From: Streptomyces sp. NBC_00539
GTDB lineage: Bacteria; Actinomycetota; Actinomycetes; Streptomycetales; Streptomycetaceae
Direction of reading: 5' to 3'
NCBI RefSeq assembly: GCF_036346105.1
Contig: NZ_CP107812.1
Coordinates: forward strand, 186,001-250,000
DNA length: 64,000 bases
Part shown: piece after piece, positions 27,201-41,500 of the stretch
Position numbering within the stretch: position 1 is the stretch's first letter
Layout: each line of letters begins with the position of its first letter
Notes under the pieces: generated by a model
Seen by the model: the letters and a program-made list of their open reading frames with translations, nothing else
Databases searched by the model: none
What the model was told of the DNA's origin: nothing
Program-made: the position numbers and the translations under genes

Positions 27201-28055
27201 ATGCAGAATTCACCGACGTTCATATTCGTGCACGGGGCCTTCGCGAACTCGTTCTCGTTCGCTCCGCTACAGGCCGAACTCGCCCTGCACGGGCACCGCT
27301 CGCTCGCCGTCGACCTCCCGGGGCACGGTTTCGAGGCCACTTTCCCCGCGGCCTACCAGGCTCCCCAGGACCCGGACGCACTCGCCGCGGAACCGGGCGG
27401 CATCAAAGGGGTCGCGCTCGCCGACAACGCGGCCCGCGTGATCGAGGTCCTCGAACGGGCCAAGCGGAACGGGCCCACCGTCCTCGTCGCGCACAGCAGG
27501 GGCGGCGTCACGGCCACCGCCGTCGCCAACGCCCGGCCCGAGCTGATCGACCGGATCGTCTACGTCTCCGCCTGGTGCCCCGTCGATCTGGCGGTGGGCG
27601 ACTACTACGCCCAACCGGAGATGGCGGACGTCGACGCGACGGCCTTCGCCTCCACGTTGGTCGGCAACCCGGCCGAACTCGGTCTGCTGCGGGTCAACTT
27701 CCGTACCGCCGACCCGGCGGCGCTCGCCGCGTTCAAGGCGGCGTTCGCCGCCGACCTCACCGATGACGAGTTCCGGACCGTCCTGAACACCTTTCAGCCC
27801 GACGAGAACCTCGACGTCGGTACGTCCGCCGACCGCGCGCGGGCCGCGACCTGGGGCCGGGTTCCCAAGACCTATGTGCGCCTGGCCGACGACGCCAGCA
27901 TCCCGCCCGCCGCCCAGGACCGCATGATCCGCGAAGCCGACGCGCTCACCCCCGACAACCCCTTCGAGGTCCGGACGCTCCCGGGGAGCCACCTGAGCTG
28001 GCTCGTCCACCCGGAGCCCGCGGCGAAGCTGCTCGCCGACCTCGTGGCGCACTGA
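27201..28055 (+). CDS. Alpha/beta hydrolase
   Basis: 284-residue soluble alpha/beta hydrolase with the oxyanion segment VHGAFAN, the nucleophile elbow AHSRGG and a terminal GSHLSW catalytic His. The fold resembles esterases related to plant MES/hydroxynitrile-lyase proteins and streptomycete lactonases. No signal peptide. RBS GGAGG 7 nt before the ATG. It stands alone on the plus strand between minus-strand operons and may be a resident gene not tied to the clusters, or a hydrolase acting on a pathway ester. Function not assigned. Confidence 0.75.
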   Translation: MQNSPTFIFVHGAFANSFSFAPLQAELALHGHRSLAVDLPGHGFEATFPAAYQAPQDPDALAAEPGGIKGVALADNAARVIEVLERAKRNGPTVLVAHSRGGVTATAVANARPELIDRIVYVSAWCPVDLAVGDYYAQPEMADVDATAFASTLVGNPAELGLLRVNFRTADPAALAAFKAAFAADLTDDEFRTVLNTFQPDENLDVGTSADRARAATWGRVPKTYVRLADDASIPPAAQDRMIREADALTPDNPFEVRTLPGSHLSWLVHPEPAAKLLADLVAH

Positions 28056-28104
28056 CACCCGCCCGCCCCGCAACCCCCGGACGGTCCGGAGGTGCCCGGG
28101 GTGG

Positions 28105-28160
28105 GCGCCCCGGCCGGGCCCGCGCGTCGGACGGCGTCGCGAACGGGCCCGGCCGGGCGC
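28105..28160. terminator. Convergent terminator between hydrolase and glutamate dehydrogenase
   Basis: A 17-bp GC stem (left arm 28105-28122, right arm 28144-28160) with a single bulged base and a 21-nt loop fills the 125-bp gap between two genes that end toward each other. The arms are built on GGCCGGGCCCG. A bidirectional role is likely. Confidence 0.65.
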
Positions 28161-28180
28161 TCAAGGCCTGCGGGCGAGGG

Positions 28181-30279
<2,099 letters not shown>

Positions 30280-30850
30280 GCCGGCCCGCGCGGTGCCGCC
30301 GCGCGCGGCTCGGGCGTGGACGTGCAGCGGCTCCGCGGCCGGAGCGTGGACGACGTGCCCGCGCTCCACGGCGCCGCCGGTCTCCTCGTATCCGAGGCGG
30401 GTGGGGACCAGTCCGGGAACCGGGCGTGATCGCAGGAGAGGACGCGGTCGCCATCGACGGCCGGGCCGGGCAGCGACCGGCTGCGCGCTAGGCGCGCGAG
30501 GGACTCACCCCGGTCGAGGGCGGGAGTCTCGTCTCTCCCACCTTCGTCGAAGTCGCCGGGGTGCGGGGTGGCACGAGGGCCGGCGCATCGCCCTCCCGAC
30601 GGGCGTGCCCGGGACCCCGCGGTACGCGTCCGCCTCGGCGGCGTCCTCGCCCCCGGAGATCGCCTTCGCGCCGAAGGGCCCGCCGTGGCACGGCGCGTCG
30701 GCCGTCTCGCCCGCGGGCAGCAGGGGCCTCCCCGTCGGTACGCGGCCGTAGCGCAGGCAGGTGCCGCCCGGCTCGGCCTTCTCGACGGTCCTCGTGTCCC
30801 GGGGCCCCCGGACGGTCTTCGGGGCCCCCGGGTCCGTCACCAGGCGGCCG
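30280..30850. other. 571-bp region without a convincing gene
   Basis: Between DUF1772 (plus) and CLF1 (minus). Several short open frames exist on both strands, but none has a good RBS, and the reading preference shifts along the stretch. A plus-strand frame of about 45 codons beginning near 30290 (VDVQRLRGRSVDDVP) looks faintly protein-like and could be gene debris. The right end holds the terminator listed separately. Otherwise I see nothing in it. Confidence 0.5.
30798..30833 (-). terminator. Hairpin downstream of CLF1
   Basis: CGGGGCCCCCG occurs twice (near 30800 and 30820). The two copies can pair over 11 bp with one central mismatch, leaving a loop of about 9 nt. It lies 18 bp beyond the CLF1 stop on the minus strand. 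Each copy is also close to a self-palindrome. Confidence 0.45.
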
Positions 30851-32110
30851 TCAGGCGGCGCGTACCACCACGGCCGCGTTGAAGCCGCCGCGGCCGCGGG
30901 CCAGGACCAGGGCGGTACGCAGCCGGTCGGGCCGGCGTACCTCGGTGACCAGGTCGACCGGGCAGTCCGCGGCCGGCGGCCCCGCGTTGACGGTCGGCGG
31001 GATCACCCCGTCCCGCAGGCAGAGCAGGGCGGCCGCCAGGTCCAGGGAGGCGCCGCCCGCGGCGAGCCGGCCCGTCATGGTCTTCGGCGCGGTCACGGGG
31101 ACGCCGTACGCGCCGAACAGGGCGGCGAGGGCGCCGGCCTCCTCGCGGTCGGCGGTGCGCCGGCCGGCGGCGTCGGCGAAGACCACGTCGACGTCGGCGG
31201 CCTCCAGCCCGGCGTCCCGCAGGGCGAGCCGGGCGGCGGCGCCCAGGCGCGGGGTGCCGCCCGAGCCGGGCGGCGGGTCGAAGGTGGCGGCGTACCCGGC
31301 GACGGCCCCGTACAGGGCGGCGCCCCGCTCGCGTGCGTGGTCCGCGTCCTCCAGGACGAGCAGGGCGCCGCCCTCGCCCGCGACGTGGCCGTCCGCGTCG
31401 GCGGAGAACGGCAGGTACGCCCGGTCCGGGTCCTCGGCGGTGCTCAGTTCGCCTCCGGCGAGGTGCGCCGCCCAGCCCCACGGGCACAGGGAGGAGTCCA
31501 CCCCGCCGGTCACCAGCAGCCGTACGCCGCTCTTGCGGAGCTGGCGGCGGGCGTGGGCGACCGCGTCGAGGCCGCCGGCCTGCTCGGTGACCAGGACGCC
31601 GCTGGGGCCGCGCAGCCCGTTCCTGATGGAGATCTGGCCGGTGTTGACGGCGTAGAACCAGGCGAAGGACTGGTAGGCGCTGACGTACTGGCCGCCCTTG
31701 CTCCACAGTTCCTGGAGTTCCTTCTGGCCGAACGCGTAGCCGCCCGCGGAGGCCGCGGTGATGACCCCGGCGCAGAAGTCGGGCAGGGCGGACACGTCGA
31801 CGGCCGCGTCGGCGAGGGCCTCGTCGGCGGCGGTGAGGGCGAGCCGGGTCATGTGGTCGGTCTGGGGCAGCAGCCGGCTCGGGATGTGGTCGGCCGCGTC
31901 GAAGCCCGGCACCTCCCCGGCGAGGCGGGCGGGGTACTGCCCGGCGTCGAACCGGCCGACCGGGCGGATGCCGCTCTCGCCGCGCAGCACGGCCCCCCAC
32001 CACGCTTCGGTGCCCAGGCCGTTCGGCGCGGCCACGCCGATGCCGGTGACGACCGGCGCGGTGGAACCGGTGGCGGGGCGGGCGGAGTCGGGGGCGGGGG
32101 CGGTGGTCAT
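30851..32110 (-). CDS. Type II PKS chain length factor (KS-beta), set 1
   Basis: 419-residue KS-like subunit without the active Cys. The equivalent position reads VTEQAGG, the canonical Gln of chain length factors. It pairs with the KS-alpha encoded immediately upstream (4-bp ATGA overlap, translational coupling) to form the heterodimer that builds the poly-beta-keto chain. Other KS features, such as the [11 protein letters not shown] segment and the terminal [11 protein letters not shown], match type II CLFs. No ACP or ketoreductase gene lies beside it, unlike set 2 at 58-62 kb, so set 1 either borrows the second set's ACP or makes a different chain. Confidence 0.92.
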   Translation of the reverse strand: MTTAPAPDSARPATGSTAPVVTGIGVAAPNGLGTEAWWGAVLRGESGIRPVGRFDAGQYPARLAGEVPGFDAADHIPSRLLPQTDHMTRLALTAADEALADAAVDVSALPDFCAGVITAASAGGYAFGQKELQELWSKGGQYVSAYQSFAWFYAVNTGQISIRNGLRGPSGVLVTEQAGGLDAVAHARRQLRKSGVRLLVTGGVDSSLCPWGWAAHLAGGELSTAEDPDRAYLPFSADADGHVAGEGGALLVLEDADHARERGAALYGAVAGYAATFDPPPGSGGTPRLGAAARLALRDAGLEAADVDVVFADAAGRRTADREEAGALAALFGAYGVPVTAPKTMTGRLAAGGASLDLAAALLCLRDGVIPPTVNAGPPAADCPVDLVTEVRRPDRLRTALVLARGRGGFNAAVVVRAA

Positions 32111-33378
32111 GCGGCATCTCCCAGGCGCGGGCGGGTCAGGACGATGGCGCTCTGGAAGCCGCCGAAACCGCTGCCGACGCTGAGCACGGTGTCGGTGCGC
32201 TGCTCGCGCGCGACGAGCGGGGTGTAGTCCAGGTCGCAGGTGGGGTCGGGGGTGTGCAGGTTCGCGGTGGGCGGCACGGTGTTGTGCTCGATGGCCAGGG
32301 CGCAGGCGGCCACCTCCAGCGAGCCGATCGCTCCGAGCGAGTGCCCGATCATCGACTTGATGGAGCTGACGGGCACCTCGTAGGCGTGCTGCCCGAGGCT
32401 CCGCTTGAAGGCGGCGGTCTCGTGGCGGTCGTTCTGCTTGGTGCCGGAGCCGTGGGCGTTGATGTAGTCGACGGCGCCGGCGTCCAGCCGGGCCTCGTCC
32501 AGGGCGCTGTCGATGGCGGCGGCCATCTCCGCGCCGTCGGAGCGCAGTCCGGTCATGTGGTACGCGTTGCAGCGGCCGGCGAACCCGGCGATCTCGGCGT
32601 AGACGTGGGCGCCGCGGCGGCGGGCGCTCTCCAGCTCCTCCAGGACCAGCACGGCCGAGCCCTCGCCGAGGACGAAGCCGTTGCGGGTGGCGTCGAAGGG
32701 CCGCGAGGCGGTCCGCGGGTCGTCGTTGCGCGGCGAGGTCGCCTTGATGGCGTCGAAGCAGGCCACGCTGATCGGGGAGATGGGTGCCTCCGTGGCGCCG
32801 GTGACCATCACGTCGGCGCTGCCCTCGCGGATCAGCTCGGCGGCGTGGCCGATGGAGTCCAGGCCCGAGGTGCAGCCGGTGGAGACCATGGACACGGGTC
32901 CCTGGGCGCCGACCCGCCAGGCCACTTCGGCCGCCATCGAGCTGGGGACGAAGTAGTCGAACAGGTGCGGGGCGGCCAGGGTGTGGTCCACCTGCCAGGT
33001 GCTGCCGCCCAGGCTCACCGCGTTGTACTGGTCGTCGAGGCCCATGGTGCAGCCGACCGCGCTGCCTAGGGTGACCCCGGTGCGCTCCGGATCCGCGTCC
33101 GCCCCGTCCAGGCCGCTGTCGCGCAGCGCCTCGCCGGCCGCGACCAGCGCGAACTGCGCCGCCCGGTCGAGGCGGTGGGCCTCTTCGGCGGTGAATCCGT
33201 GGGCGAGGGGGTCGAAGTCGACCTCGGCGGCGATGCGGGAGCGGTACCCGGTGGCGTCGAAGAGGCTGATGGGCCGGGTGGCGGTCGTCCCGGAAGTGAG
33301 CAGGGACCAGTACTCCTTGGTGCCCACTCCCCCGGGCGCGACCACGCCGATTCCGGTGATGACGACGCGTCGGCTCAT
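32107..33378 (-). CDS. Type II PKS ketosynthase alpha, set 1
   Basis: 423-residue KS-alpha with the catalytic Cys in VSTGCTSG, His in [11 protein letters not shown] and His in [11 protein letters not shown]. It condenses malonyl-ACP units with its CLF partner. Start MSRRVVITG was chosen because GAAGGA lies 7 nt upstream; an upstream in-frame ATG is weaker. Closely similar in layout to KS-alpha of set 2 at 61028 but with many substitutions, so the two sets have separate histories. A terminator ends the metF operon about 100 bp upstream, so this pair probably has its own promoter, with heptamer repeats at 33432. Confidence 0.93.
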   Translation of the reverse strand: MSRRVVITGIGVVAPGGVGTKEYWSLLTSGTTATRPISLFDATGYRSRIAAEVDFDPLAHGFTAEEAHRLDRAAQFALVAAGEALRDSGLDGADADPERTGVTLGSAVGCTMGLDDQYNAVSLGGSTWQVDHTLAAPHLFDYFVPSSMAAEVAWRVGAQGPVSMVSTGCTSGLDSIGHAAELIREGSADVMVTGATEAPISPISVACFDAIKATSPRNDDPRTASRPFDATRNGFVLGEGSAVLVLEELESARRRGAHVYAEIAGFAGRCNAYHMTGLRSDGAEMAAAIDSALDEARLDAGAVDYINAHGSGTKQNDRHETAAFKRSLGQHAYEVPVSSIKSMIGHSLGAIGSLEVAACALAIEHNTVPPTANLHTPDPTCDLDYTPLVAREQRTDTVLSVGSGFGGFQSAIVLTRPRLGDAA

Positions 33379-33431
33379 TGGGTGTTCCTTCACGGGTGAG
33401 TCCTATGGGTGGTGAGCTTGGCCAGCTCCGC

Positions 33432-33449
33432 TCGACGGCAGGTCGAGCG
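33432..33449. promoter_or_regulatory. Putative SARP-type heptamer pair upstream of KS-alpha set 1
   Basis: TCGACGG at 33432 and TCGAGCG at 33443 are 11 bp apart, beginning 54 bp upstream of the KS-alpha ATG, in the gap between the metF terminator and the KS gene. This is the distance expected for a SARP operator overlapping the -35 region. Confidence 0.4.
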
Positions 33450-33476
33450 CGGGTGGTGGGCGCACCCGCAGGCGCC

Positions 33477-33503
33477 CGTGGCCCCCGGCGTGCGGGGGCC
33501 ACG
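33477..33503 (-). terminator. Hairpin terminator after metF
   Basis: Perfect 11-bp stem CGTGGCCCCCG/CGGGGGCCACG with a GCGTG loop, 37 bp past the metF stop on the minus strand. It separates the SAM-cycle operon from the KS-alpha/CLF pair. Confidence 0.65.
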
Positions 33504-33539
33504 GACGGCTCGCCACGGACTCGGCGCTCCCCGTGCTGC

Positions 33540-34451
33540 TCAGCGCGGGGCGGCGAGCAGGGGCCGGGCGGCGGCGCTCGGCGAGCCGAGGATGTTGCGG
33601 TGGATCTCCAGGGTCGCCGTGGAGCGGTTGAGGGTGATGTAGTGCAGGCCGGGGGCTCCTTCCGCCAGCAGCCGCTGCGCCATGGCGGTGGCGTACTCCA
33701 CGCCGATGCGGTGCCCTTCCTCCGGGTCGTCGCGCGCTGCTTCCAGGCGCTGCGCGAGGGACGGCGGGAACGCGGCGCTGCTGAGCTCGGCGAAGCGCCG
33801 GATCTGGCGCACGTCGGTGGCGGGCATGATCTCCGGGATGATCGGGGTGTCGCAGCCCGCCGCGGTGACCCGGTCGCGCAGCCGCAGGTAGTCCTCGGCG
33901 TGGAAGAACATCTGCGTGACGGCGTAGTCGGCGCCGGCCCGGCACTTGGCCACGAAGTGCCGGATGTCGCTGTCCCAGTCCGGCGAGCGGGGGTGCCGCT
34001 CCGGGAAGGCCGCGACGCCCACGCTGAACTCCCCGGCCCTCCGGACCAGCGAGACCAGCTCGTGGGCGTGGTGGAAGCCCTCCGGGTGCGCTGTCCAGGG
34101 CGCGTTCGGATCGCCCGGCGGGTCGCCGCGCAGGGCCAGGACGTCGAGGACGCCCGCGTCCGCGTACTGGCCGAGGATGTGGCGCAGTTCGGCGACGGAG
34201 TGGCCGACGGCGGTGAGGTGGGCGACGGGCCGCAGGGTCGTCTCTGCGGCGATCCGCTTGGTGACCTCGACCGTCCGGTCCCGGGAGGAGCCGCCGGCCC
34301 CGTAGGTGACCGATACGAAGGACGGTGAGAGGGGTTCGATCCGACGGATCGCGTCCCACAGCACGCGGGTTCCCGCGTCGGTCTTCGGCGGGAAGAACTC
34401 GAAGGAGTACGAGGGCCTCCCGCTGCGCAGCATCTCGCGCAGTACGGTCAT
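33540..34451 (-). CDS. metF: Methylenetetrahydrofolate reductase
   Basis: 303-residue single-domain MetF-type TIM-barrel flavoprotein that makes 5-methyltetrahydrofolate, the methyl donor for methionine. The N-terminus [13 protein letters not shown] holds the catalytic Glu; [13 protein letters not shown] and [10 protein letters not shown] are family motifs. It lies in a minus-strand run metK, adenosine kinase, metF with gaps of 48 and 76 bp. This grouping regenerates SAM and clears its by-product, and is known from macrolide clusters such as tylosin, where methylations demand SAM. The methyltransferases themselves are not in this window. Confidence 0.92.
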   Translation of the reverse strand: MTVLREMLRSGRPSYSFEFFPPKTDAGTRVLWDAIRRIEPLSPSFVSVTYGAGGSSRDRTVEVTKRIAAETTLRPVAHLTAVGHSVAELRHILGQYADAGVLDVLALRGDPPGDPNAPWTAHPEGFHHAHELVSLVRRAGEFSVGVAAFPERHPRSPDWDSDIRHFVAKCRAGADYAVTQMFFHAEDYLRLRDRVTAAGCDTPIIPEIMPATDVRQIRRFAELSSAAFPPSLAQRLEAARDDPEEGHRIGVEYATAMAQRLLAEGAPGLHYITLNRSTATLEIHRNILGSPSAAARPLLAAPR

Positions 34452-34527
34452 CTGCGCCCTCCCGCCCGGCCCGGCGTCCCGCCCGTGGGCGCGCGGCCCC
34501 CGGGCGTCCCGCTCCCGCACTTCCCCC

Positions 34528-35511
34528 TCATGCGCGCCCCGCCAGACCCGGCTCGATCTCCCGCGCCGCGGCGCTGCCGTAGACGCGGTCGATACGGGAC
34601 AGCAGCTCGGAGGGGAGCAGCTTGTACTCCTGCGTGCCGACCGATTCGAGGACCACCGTGGCCAGCGCGCAGCCCAGTTGGGCGGCCCGCTCGTACGGCA
34701 GGCCCCAGGACACGGCGGCGAGGAAGCCGGCGCGCAGGGCGTCGCCCACGCCGGTCGGGTCGGCCGCGGCGTCGGTGAGGACGGCGGGGACGTCCGTACG
34801 GGAGGCGCCGGCCGTCAGGATCGAGACCCCGTCGGCGGCGCGGGTCACGACCCAGGTGCCGACCCGCTCCAGCACCTGCTCCTCGTCCCAGCCGGTGCGT
34901 TCGCGCAGCAGTGCGCTCTCGTACTCGTTGGTGAACAGCAGGTCCGCCCCGTCCACCAGCAGCCGGGTCTGCTCGGTGTCGAGCCGGGCGAGCTGCTGCG
35001 AGGGGTCGGCGGCGACGGGGATGCCGAGTGCGTGTGCCGCAGCGGTGTGGCGCAGCATCGCGGCGGGGTCGTCGGCGCCCACGAGGACGAGGTCGAGGCC
35101 GCCCACGCGCTCGTGGGTCTCGGCGAGGTCGATCCTTCCCGCCTCGGCCATGGCACCCGCGTAGAAGGTGGCGATCTGGTTCTGGTCGTCGTCCGTGGTG
35201 CACACGAAGCGTGCCGTGTGCAGGGTCTCGCTGACGCGGACGGAGGTGGTGTCGACGCCCGCTTCGCGCAGCCGGGCGCCGTATTCGGTGAAGTCGAGGC
35301 CCGCGGCCCCGATGAGCAGGGGCCGCAGGCCCAGCCGGCCGAGACCGACGGTGATGTTGGCCCCGACGCCGCCGTGGCGGACTTCGAGGCGGTCGGCGAG
35401 GAAGGACAGCGAGACCCGGTCCATCTGTTCGCTGATCAGCTGGTCGGCGAAGCGTCCGGGGAAGACCATGAGGTGGTCGGTGGCGATGGAGCCGGCCACG
35501 GCGATACGCAC
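34528..35511 (-). CDS. PfkB-family kinase, probable adenosine kinase
   Basis: 327-residue ribokinase-fold kinase. It has an N-terminal [11 protein letters not shown] substrate region, [16 protein letters not shown] and the C-terminal [12 protein letters not shown] with the catalytic Asp and anion hole. The residue pattern matches actinobacterial adenosine kinases more than fructokinases. Between metK and metF it would phosphorylate adenosine released from S-adenosylhomocysteine, pulling the methyl cycle forward. In this window it might alternatively act on a nucleoside of the C-nucleoside route 8 kb away; that is speculative. Confidence 0.85.
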   Translation of the reverse strand: MRIAVAGSIATDHLMVFPGRFADQLISEQMDRVSLSFLADRLEVRHGGVGANITVGLGRLGLRPLLIGAAGLDFTEYGARLREAGVDTTSVRVSETLHTARFVCTTDDDQNQIATFYAGAMAEAGRIDLAETHERVGGLDLVLVGADDPAAMLRHTAAAHALGIPVAADPSQQLARLDTEQTRLLVDGADLLFTNEYESALLRERTGWDEEQVLERVGTWVVTRAADGVSILTAGASRTDVPAVLTDAAADPTGVGDALRAGFLAAVSWGLPYERAAQLGCALATVVLESVGTQEYKLLPSELLSRIDRVYGSAAAREIEPGLAGRA

Positions 35512-35559
35512 AACGATTCTCCTTGGAGTGTGGCGGGGCCAGTTGGCGCGGACCGGCGT

Positions 35560-36771
<1,212 letters not shown>

Positions 36772-36877
36772 GGGCGGATTCCTTCTGTGGTGTGGGCGGG
36801 AGGCGACAGTCTCCGACCCCTCTGGAGATCCGCTCGAGGACCGGAAGCGGCCCTGCCCAGCAGCGGTGTGGCCCGCC

Positions 36878-37618
36878 TCACCAGGCGAGGCCCCCGTTGA
36901 CCTCCAGGACGTGCCCGTTGACGTAGGCCCCGGCGTCGCCCGCCAGGTAGACGGCGGCCCCGGCGATCTCGCGGCCGGTGCCCATGCGGCCCAGCGCCAC
37001 CTTCGGCGCGTACGTGCTCCACACCGCCTGGTTCTGCTTCAGCAGCCGCCCCATGCCCTCGTCGATGAAGCCGGGGGCCAGGCAGTTGACGACGATGCCC
37101 TTCGGCGCGAGTTCCAGGGCGATGACCTTGCTGAACATCTCCACAGCCGCCTTGGTCGCGCAGTACGCGGACGCTCCCGGGGCGGGCCGGCTGCCCAGCG
37201 CCGAGGACATCGTGATGATGCGGCCGCTACCGCTCCGCTCCAGGTACGGCACGGCCGCCTGCACGCAGTGGAAGAGGCCGTTCACGTTCGTGTCGACGAC
37301 CTCCGCCCAGTCCGCGCCGGCCAGCCCCGCCGCGGGCCCCGGCCGGCTCAGACCGGCGTTGGCCATCAGGATGTCGACCCCTGCGAACCGGTCCGCCGTC
37401 GCCTCCATCAGCGCGCGCACCGATTCCGGGTCGCGTACGTCGGTCTGCCGGAAGACGGCGCGGCCGTCCAGGTGCGCCAGGGCCCCCTCCGCCCCGGCCT
37501 CGCCGCGCGCGGCGACGACGACGCGCGCGCCCTCCGCGACGAACGCCTCGGTGATCTTGAGGCCGAGGCCCTTCGTCCCGCCGGTCACCACGGCGACCCG
37601 GCCCTCCAGTGCCCCCAT
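36878..37618 (-). CDS. Short-chain dehydrogenase/reductase
   Basis: 246-residue classical SDR. NADPH-binding TGGTKGLGL, the NNAG-equivalent MANAGLS, active-site Ser in MSSALGS and YCATK (Tyr and Lys) are all in place. FabG-like in general, so it could reduce a keto group of a polyketide or act as a dehydrogenase. The first base of its start overlaps the last base of the SARP3 stop (TGATG), so it is translationally coupled to that activator. Target unknown. The C-terminal NGGLAW ending is common in polyketide-tailoring SDRs. Confidence 0.85.
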   Translation of the reverse strand: MGALEGRVAVVTGGTKGLGLKITEAFVAEGARVVVAARGEAGAEGALAHLDGRAVFRQTDVRDPESVRALMEATADRFAGVDILMANAGLSRPGPAAGLAGADWAEVVDTNVNGLFHCVQAAVPYLERSGSGRIITMSSALGSRPAPGASAYCATKAAVEMFSKVIALELAPKGIVVNCLAPGFIDEGMGRLLKQNQAVWSTYAPKVALGRMGTGREIAGAAVYLAGDAGAYVNGHVLEVNGGLAW

Positions 37619-38463
37619 CAGGTACCGGACCGCACCGCGAACCGCTCGCCGCCGGCCCGGGGGGCCGCGGCGCCGGGCGGTCCGGGGACGCGCCCGGGGA
37701 CGCGCCTGGGGGCGGGGCTCAGCAGCCGGGCCTGGAGCTGCCTGAGTTCCGGCGAGGGTTCCATGCCCAGCTCGTCGGCGAGGATCCGGCGGACGTTCTG
37801 GTAGGCCCGCATGGCTTCCGCGCGCCGGCCGGCGCCCACCAGGGCCGCGATGAGCCGGCTGTGGAACCACTCGTTGAGCGGGTAGTCGTTGGTGAGCTTG
37901 CGCAGTTCCGGGATGGATTCGCGGTTCAGACCCAGCTGCTCCTGCGCCTCGATCCGGATCTCGAAGGCCCGTACGCGCAGCTCCTCCAGGTGCACGAGGT
38001 GGCCGGTGAGCACATCGCCGACGGGGTGGTTCGACAGCGCGGGCCCGCGCCACAGGTCGAGCGCCTGCCGGACGCTGCGCAGCGCCGCGCCCGGGTGTCC
38101 GCCGCCGAGTTCGGTACGGGCCTGGGCGACGAGCCGTTCGAAGACGCGGATGTCGATCTCGGTGTCGTCGGCGAGGATCCGGTAGCCGGGCGGGCTGGTG
38201 ACGATCAGGGAGCGCCCGGCCGGCACCAGGTCCTCGCTGACCAGCATCCGGCGGGCGTGGTACACGTACGTCTGGAGAGTGGTGACGGCGCTGCGCGGCG
38301 GTGTGTCGCCCCACAGCTCATGGATGAGCGCTTCCGCCGTGACGATCTCATGGGGCCGGGTGAGCAGCAGCGCCAGTGTCTGGCAGACCTTGGGGGTCCC
38401 CGGCCGGTACACCCGTCCGTCGTCGGAGACGATCTCGAACGGGCCGATGAGATTGAAACGCAT
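37618..38463 (-). CDS. SARP-family transcriptional activator (3)
   Basis: 281-residue SARP with an OmpR-type domain (CQTLALLLTRPHEIVTA, AVTTLQTYVYHARR) and a BTAD, followed by a Pro/Arg-rich tail. It is the most diverged of the three SARPs here, by inspection of the DNA-binding helices. AGGAG precedes the ATG. It is directly downstream of the indigoidine synthetase gene, but a strong terminator lies between them, so it has its own promoter in the 111-bp gap or receives read-through. Co-translated with the SDR. Confidence 0.93.
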   Translation of the reverse strand: MRFNLIGPFEIVSDDGRVYRPGTPKVCQTLALLLTRPHEIVTAEALIHELWGDTPPRSAVTTLQTYVYHARRMLVSEDLVPAGRSLIVTSPPGYRILADDTEIDIRVFERLVAQARTELGGGHPGAALRSVRQALDLWRGPALSNHPVGDVLTGHLVHLEELRVRAFEIRIEAQEQLGLNRESIPELRKLTNDYPLNEWFHSRLIAALVGAGRRAEAMRAYQNVRRILADELGMEPSPELRQLQARLLSPAPRRVPGRVPGPPGAAAPRAGGERFAVRSGT

Positions 38464-38519
38464 GGGAGATGGCTCCTCGTCAACAAGACGGCGGCGGCCG
38501 GACGGCCGTCGACGGACGG

Positions 38520-38553
38520 GGCCGCCCCGCCGGATCGCTCCGGCGGGGCGGCC
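38520..38553 (-). terminator. Strong hairpin terminator after indigoidine synthetase
   Basis: Perfect 14-bp GC stem GGCCGCCCCGCCGG/CCGGCGGGGCGGCC with a 6-nt ATCGCT loop, 22 bp past the synthetase stop on the minus strand. Together with the hairpin at 42683-42707 it isolates the synthetase as a single-gene unit. Confidence 0.72.
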
Positions 38554-38574
38554 GTCACCGCGTGGTCCGCGCCG

Positions 38575-41500
38575 TCACTCCTCGCCGAGCAGGTAGCGGA
38601 TGTGCTTGACCAGCTCGCCGATGTCCTCGCGCAGCAGGCTGTAGTGGTCGGCGTCGAGGTCGATCACCGTCGGCGGCTCGGCCGAGTAACCGCTGCTGTT
38701 CTCCAGGAACGAGTAGTCGTCGCCCACGGCCTTGAAGATGCTGATCGGCGCCTGGAGGGTGCGCTCGGCCAGCTCGTGGAAGGAGTACTCGAACTCGTAG
38801 GTCTGGCCCACGACCGAGATGATCCGCCGGGCGAGTTCGACGTCGATGCCCTTGAGCTCGCTGATGAACTCGGCGAAGGACGCCTCGTCCGTCACGGTCT
38901 CCAGGCACTTGTCCAGGTCCGGACCGGAGATGGTGCCGGTGAAGACGGAGAAGAGGATGGTGGTGTAGCCGCGGTTGGCGAAGGACGCCTCGCGGCCCCA
39001 CACCTTGCCGTTCTCGGCGCGCACCTTCGGGGAGCCCGGCGCGATCAGGAACAGGTTGTCCACCTTCTCGCCGGCCTGCTCCAGCTGGTAGGCGGTCTCG
39101 AAGGCCACGCGGGCGCCGAAGGAGTAGCCCCACAGGGTGTAGGGGCCGGTCGGCTGGAGCTCCTTGATGGCCTCGATGTCCGCCTTGGCCATCTCGACGA
39201 TGGTCTCGTACGGGCTCTCGCCCTCGTTGATGCCGTGCGACTGGACACCGTAGAAGGAGCGGCCGAGGCCGATCTCGCCGGCCAGGGAGCGCAGGTTCAT
39301 CGGGTAGCCGCCGAGGCCCGGCCAGCAGATCACGGGCTTGGCCTTGCCGGTCTCCGCGTGCAGGCGCACCAGGCGCGAGGACTCCTGGGCGACCTCCCGC
39401 TCCAGGCGCCGGGCGAGCTTCTCGACGGTCGGGGACTCCAGGACGCTCTGCAGCGGCAGGGAGACGCCGAGCCGGGAGTTGAGCTCGCGGATGAGACCGA
39501 CGGCGATCAGCGAGTTGCCGCCGGACTCGAAGAAGTCGTCCTGGACGGAGACGCTCTCGCGCCGCAGGGACTTCGCCCAGATCGCGCTGATCTCCTTCTC
39601 GGTCTCCGTGCGCGGGGCGACGAAGGGGCGTTCGACGAGTTCGGCGTTGACCTGCTCGGAGGCGGCCAGTGCCTTGACGTCGACCTTGCCGTTGGCGGAC
39701 AGCGGCATCCGCTCGAACACCACGACCCGGTTCGGGATCATGTAGTCGGGCAGGAAGCTGACGAGGTCGTCGCGGATGAGCTCGGCCGGACCGCGCATGT
39801 GGACGCTGTCCTCGCGCATGCCCTCGTGGCCGACCTGCTCGTCGCTGATGCGGCCGCCGACGAAGAAGTACATCGGGCCGCCCTCGACGCCGTTCGCGGC
39901 GAGGACGGAGTCCATGCGGCGCGAGGCGGGCAGCGGGTTGCCGGTCTTGGAGCTGTAGCCGGAGGACATGAAGCCCAGGTTCAGCCCGTTCATCATCAGG
40001 TGCTGGAGCTTCTTGCCCAGCTCGATGTAGTGCATCCACGCCTGGGGGGCGCGGCTGTAGACGCTGATGCCGAAGCTGGCGGCCTGGTACACCGACTGGT
40101 TGATCGCGATGACGTGCTTCTTGAGGACGATGTCGTCCGAGAAGCGGGTCAGCTCGCCGTCCTCGTAGCGGTACAGGGCCTCGGGCAGGCCGGCGATCTT
40201 GCTGCCGTGCGTCTGGACGTAGACCTCGGCGTGGTCCTCGCGCGGGCCCGCGTGCGGGACGAGCTCGAAGGTGCCCAGGTAGTAGTCCTCGTCGGCGACG
40301 TCGAGCAGTTCCCGCACGGCCGGCTCGTAGGCGCGGTCGTGGATGTCGAGGCCGTAGGACGGCAGGATCTGCTCGAAGAGGCCGACCATGTGGCCGGTCT
40401 CGATCTCCAGCACTTCGAGGATGTTGTTCTTGTAGACCGGCTCGATACCGCTCTTCTTGCCGATGAAGTGGATCTGCGCGGTGGGCTTGCCGGTGGCCTC
40501 GCGCTCGCTGATCAGCACGAGCTGGTGGCGGACCGGCTGGTAGTAGTAGTAACCCGGCCGCAGCCCGCCGACGCCCTCCAGCTCGAAGTACATCTGCGTC
40601 GCGTACAGGGCGCCCGGGGAGGCGTACCCGTACTTCGGCAGGAGCCGCTCCTCGCTGACGAACTGGCCGAACCAGCGCAGGATCTGCCCCAGTTCGGCGG
40701 GGGCCAGGTCGGCCGCCTTGCGCGAGTAGCCCGCGGTGACCTTGGCGCCGAGCAGGTCGAGCAGGTCGGCCCGGGTGACCTCGCCGCCCTCGTAGAAGCG
40801 GTAGGTCTTGCGGGCGAAGACGCGGGCGCGCTGCTCGGGGGTGGCTTCGGCGCCCGGCAGGTCGTAGGCGGTGCGGGCGGCGAGCTCGGCGTCGTCGCGC
40901 AGGCCCGGGTTGGACAGCTGCGCCTTGACCTGGAGCTTGCTCTTCTTCGAGGCGTGGTGGGAGCCGTGGTTGCCCTGGTCCATCAGGGCGGCTTCCTTCT
41001 CGCTCAGCTCGACGCAGGCGATCAGGTTCTGGAAGCCGGTACGGCTGTCGTTCTTGACGATGACGGCCGCGTTGCGGACCCACTCGTGGTTCTCGATCGC
41101 GAGGGAGATCTCGTCGAGTTCGACGCGGTAGCCGCGCAGCTTGACCTGGTTGTCGGCGCGGCCGGCGAACTGCACGGTGCCGTCCGGGTTCCACTGGCCC
41201 AGGTCGCCCGTCTTGTAGAGGCGGGTGGGGGTGTCGCCGTCGCCGAGGGGGATCTCCAGGAAGCGGTCGGCGGTCAGGTCGGGGCGGTGCAGGTAGCCGC
41301 GGGCCAGCTGGACGCCGCCGATGTAGAGCTCACCGATCTCGCCGACGCCGACGGGCCGCAGGTCCTTGTCGAGGATGTGGTACTCGGTGCGGTGGACCGG
41401 GCTGCCGATCGAGATCGACTGGGGGCCCTCGTCCAGGGCCTCGGGGTCGACGGTGTACGAGGAGGAGTTGATGGTGCACTCCGTCGGCCCGTACAGGTTG

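Noticed and set aside
30505-30840. A 111-codon minus-strand frame in the gap beside CLF1
   Set aside because: No RBS, Arg/Pro/Gly-rich composition, overlaps the CLF1 terminator and lacks similarity I can recognise.
36772-36877. SAM or SAH riboswitch upstream of metK
   Set aside because: Only a 5-bp hairpin (TCTCC/GGAGA) was seen; none of the conserved cores of those riboswitches could be traced.
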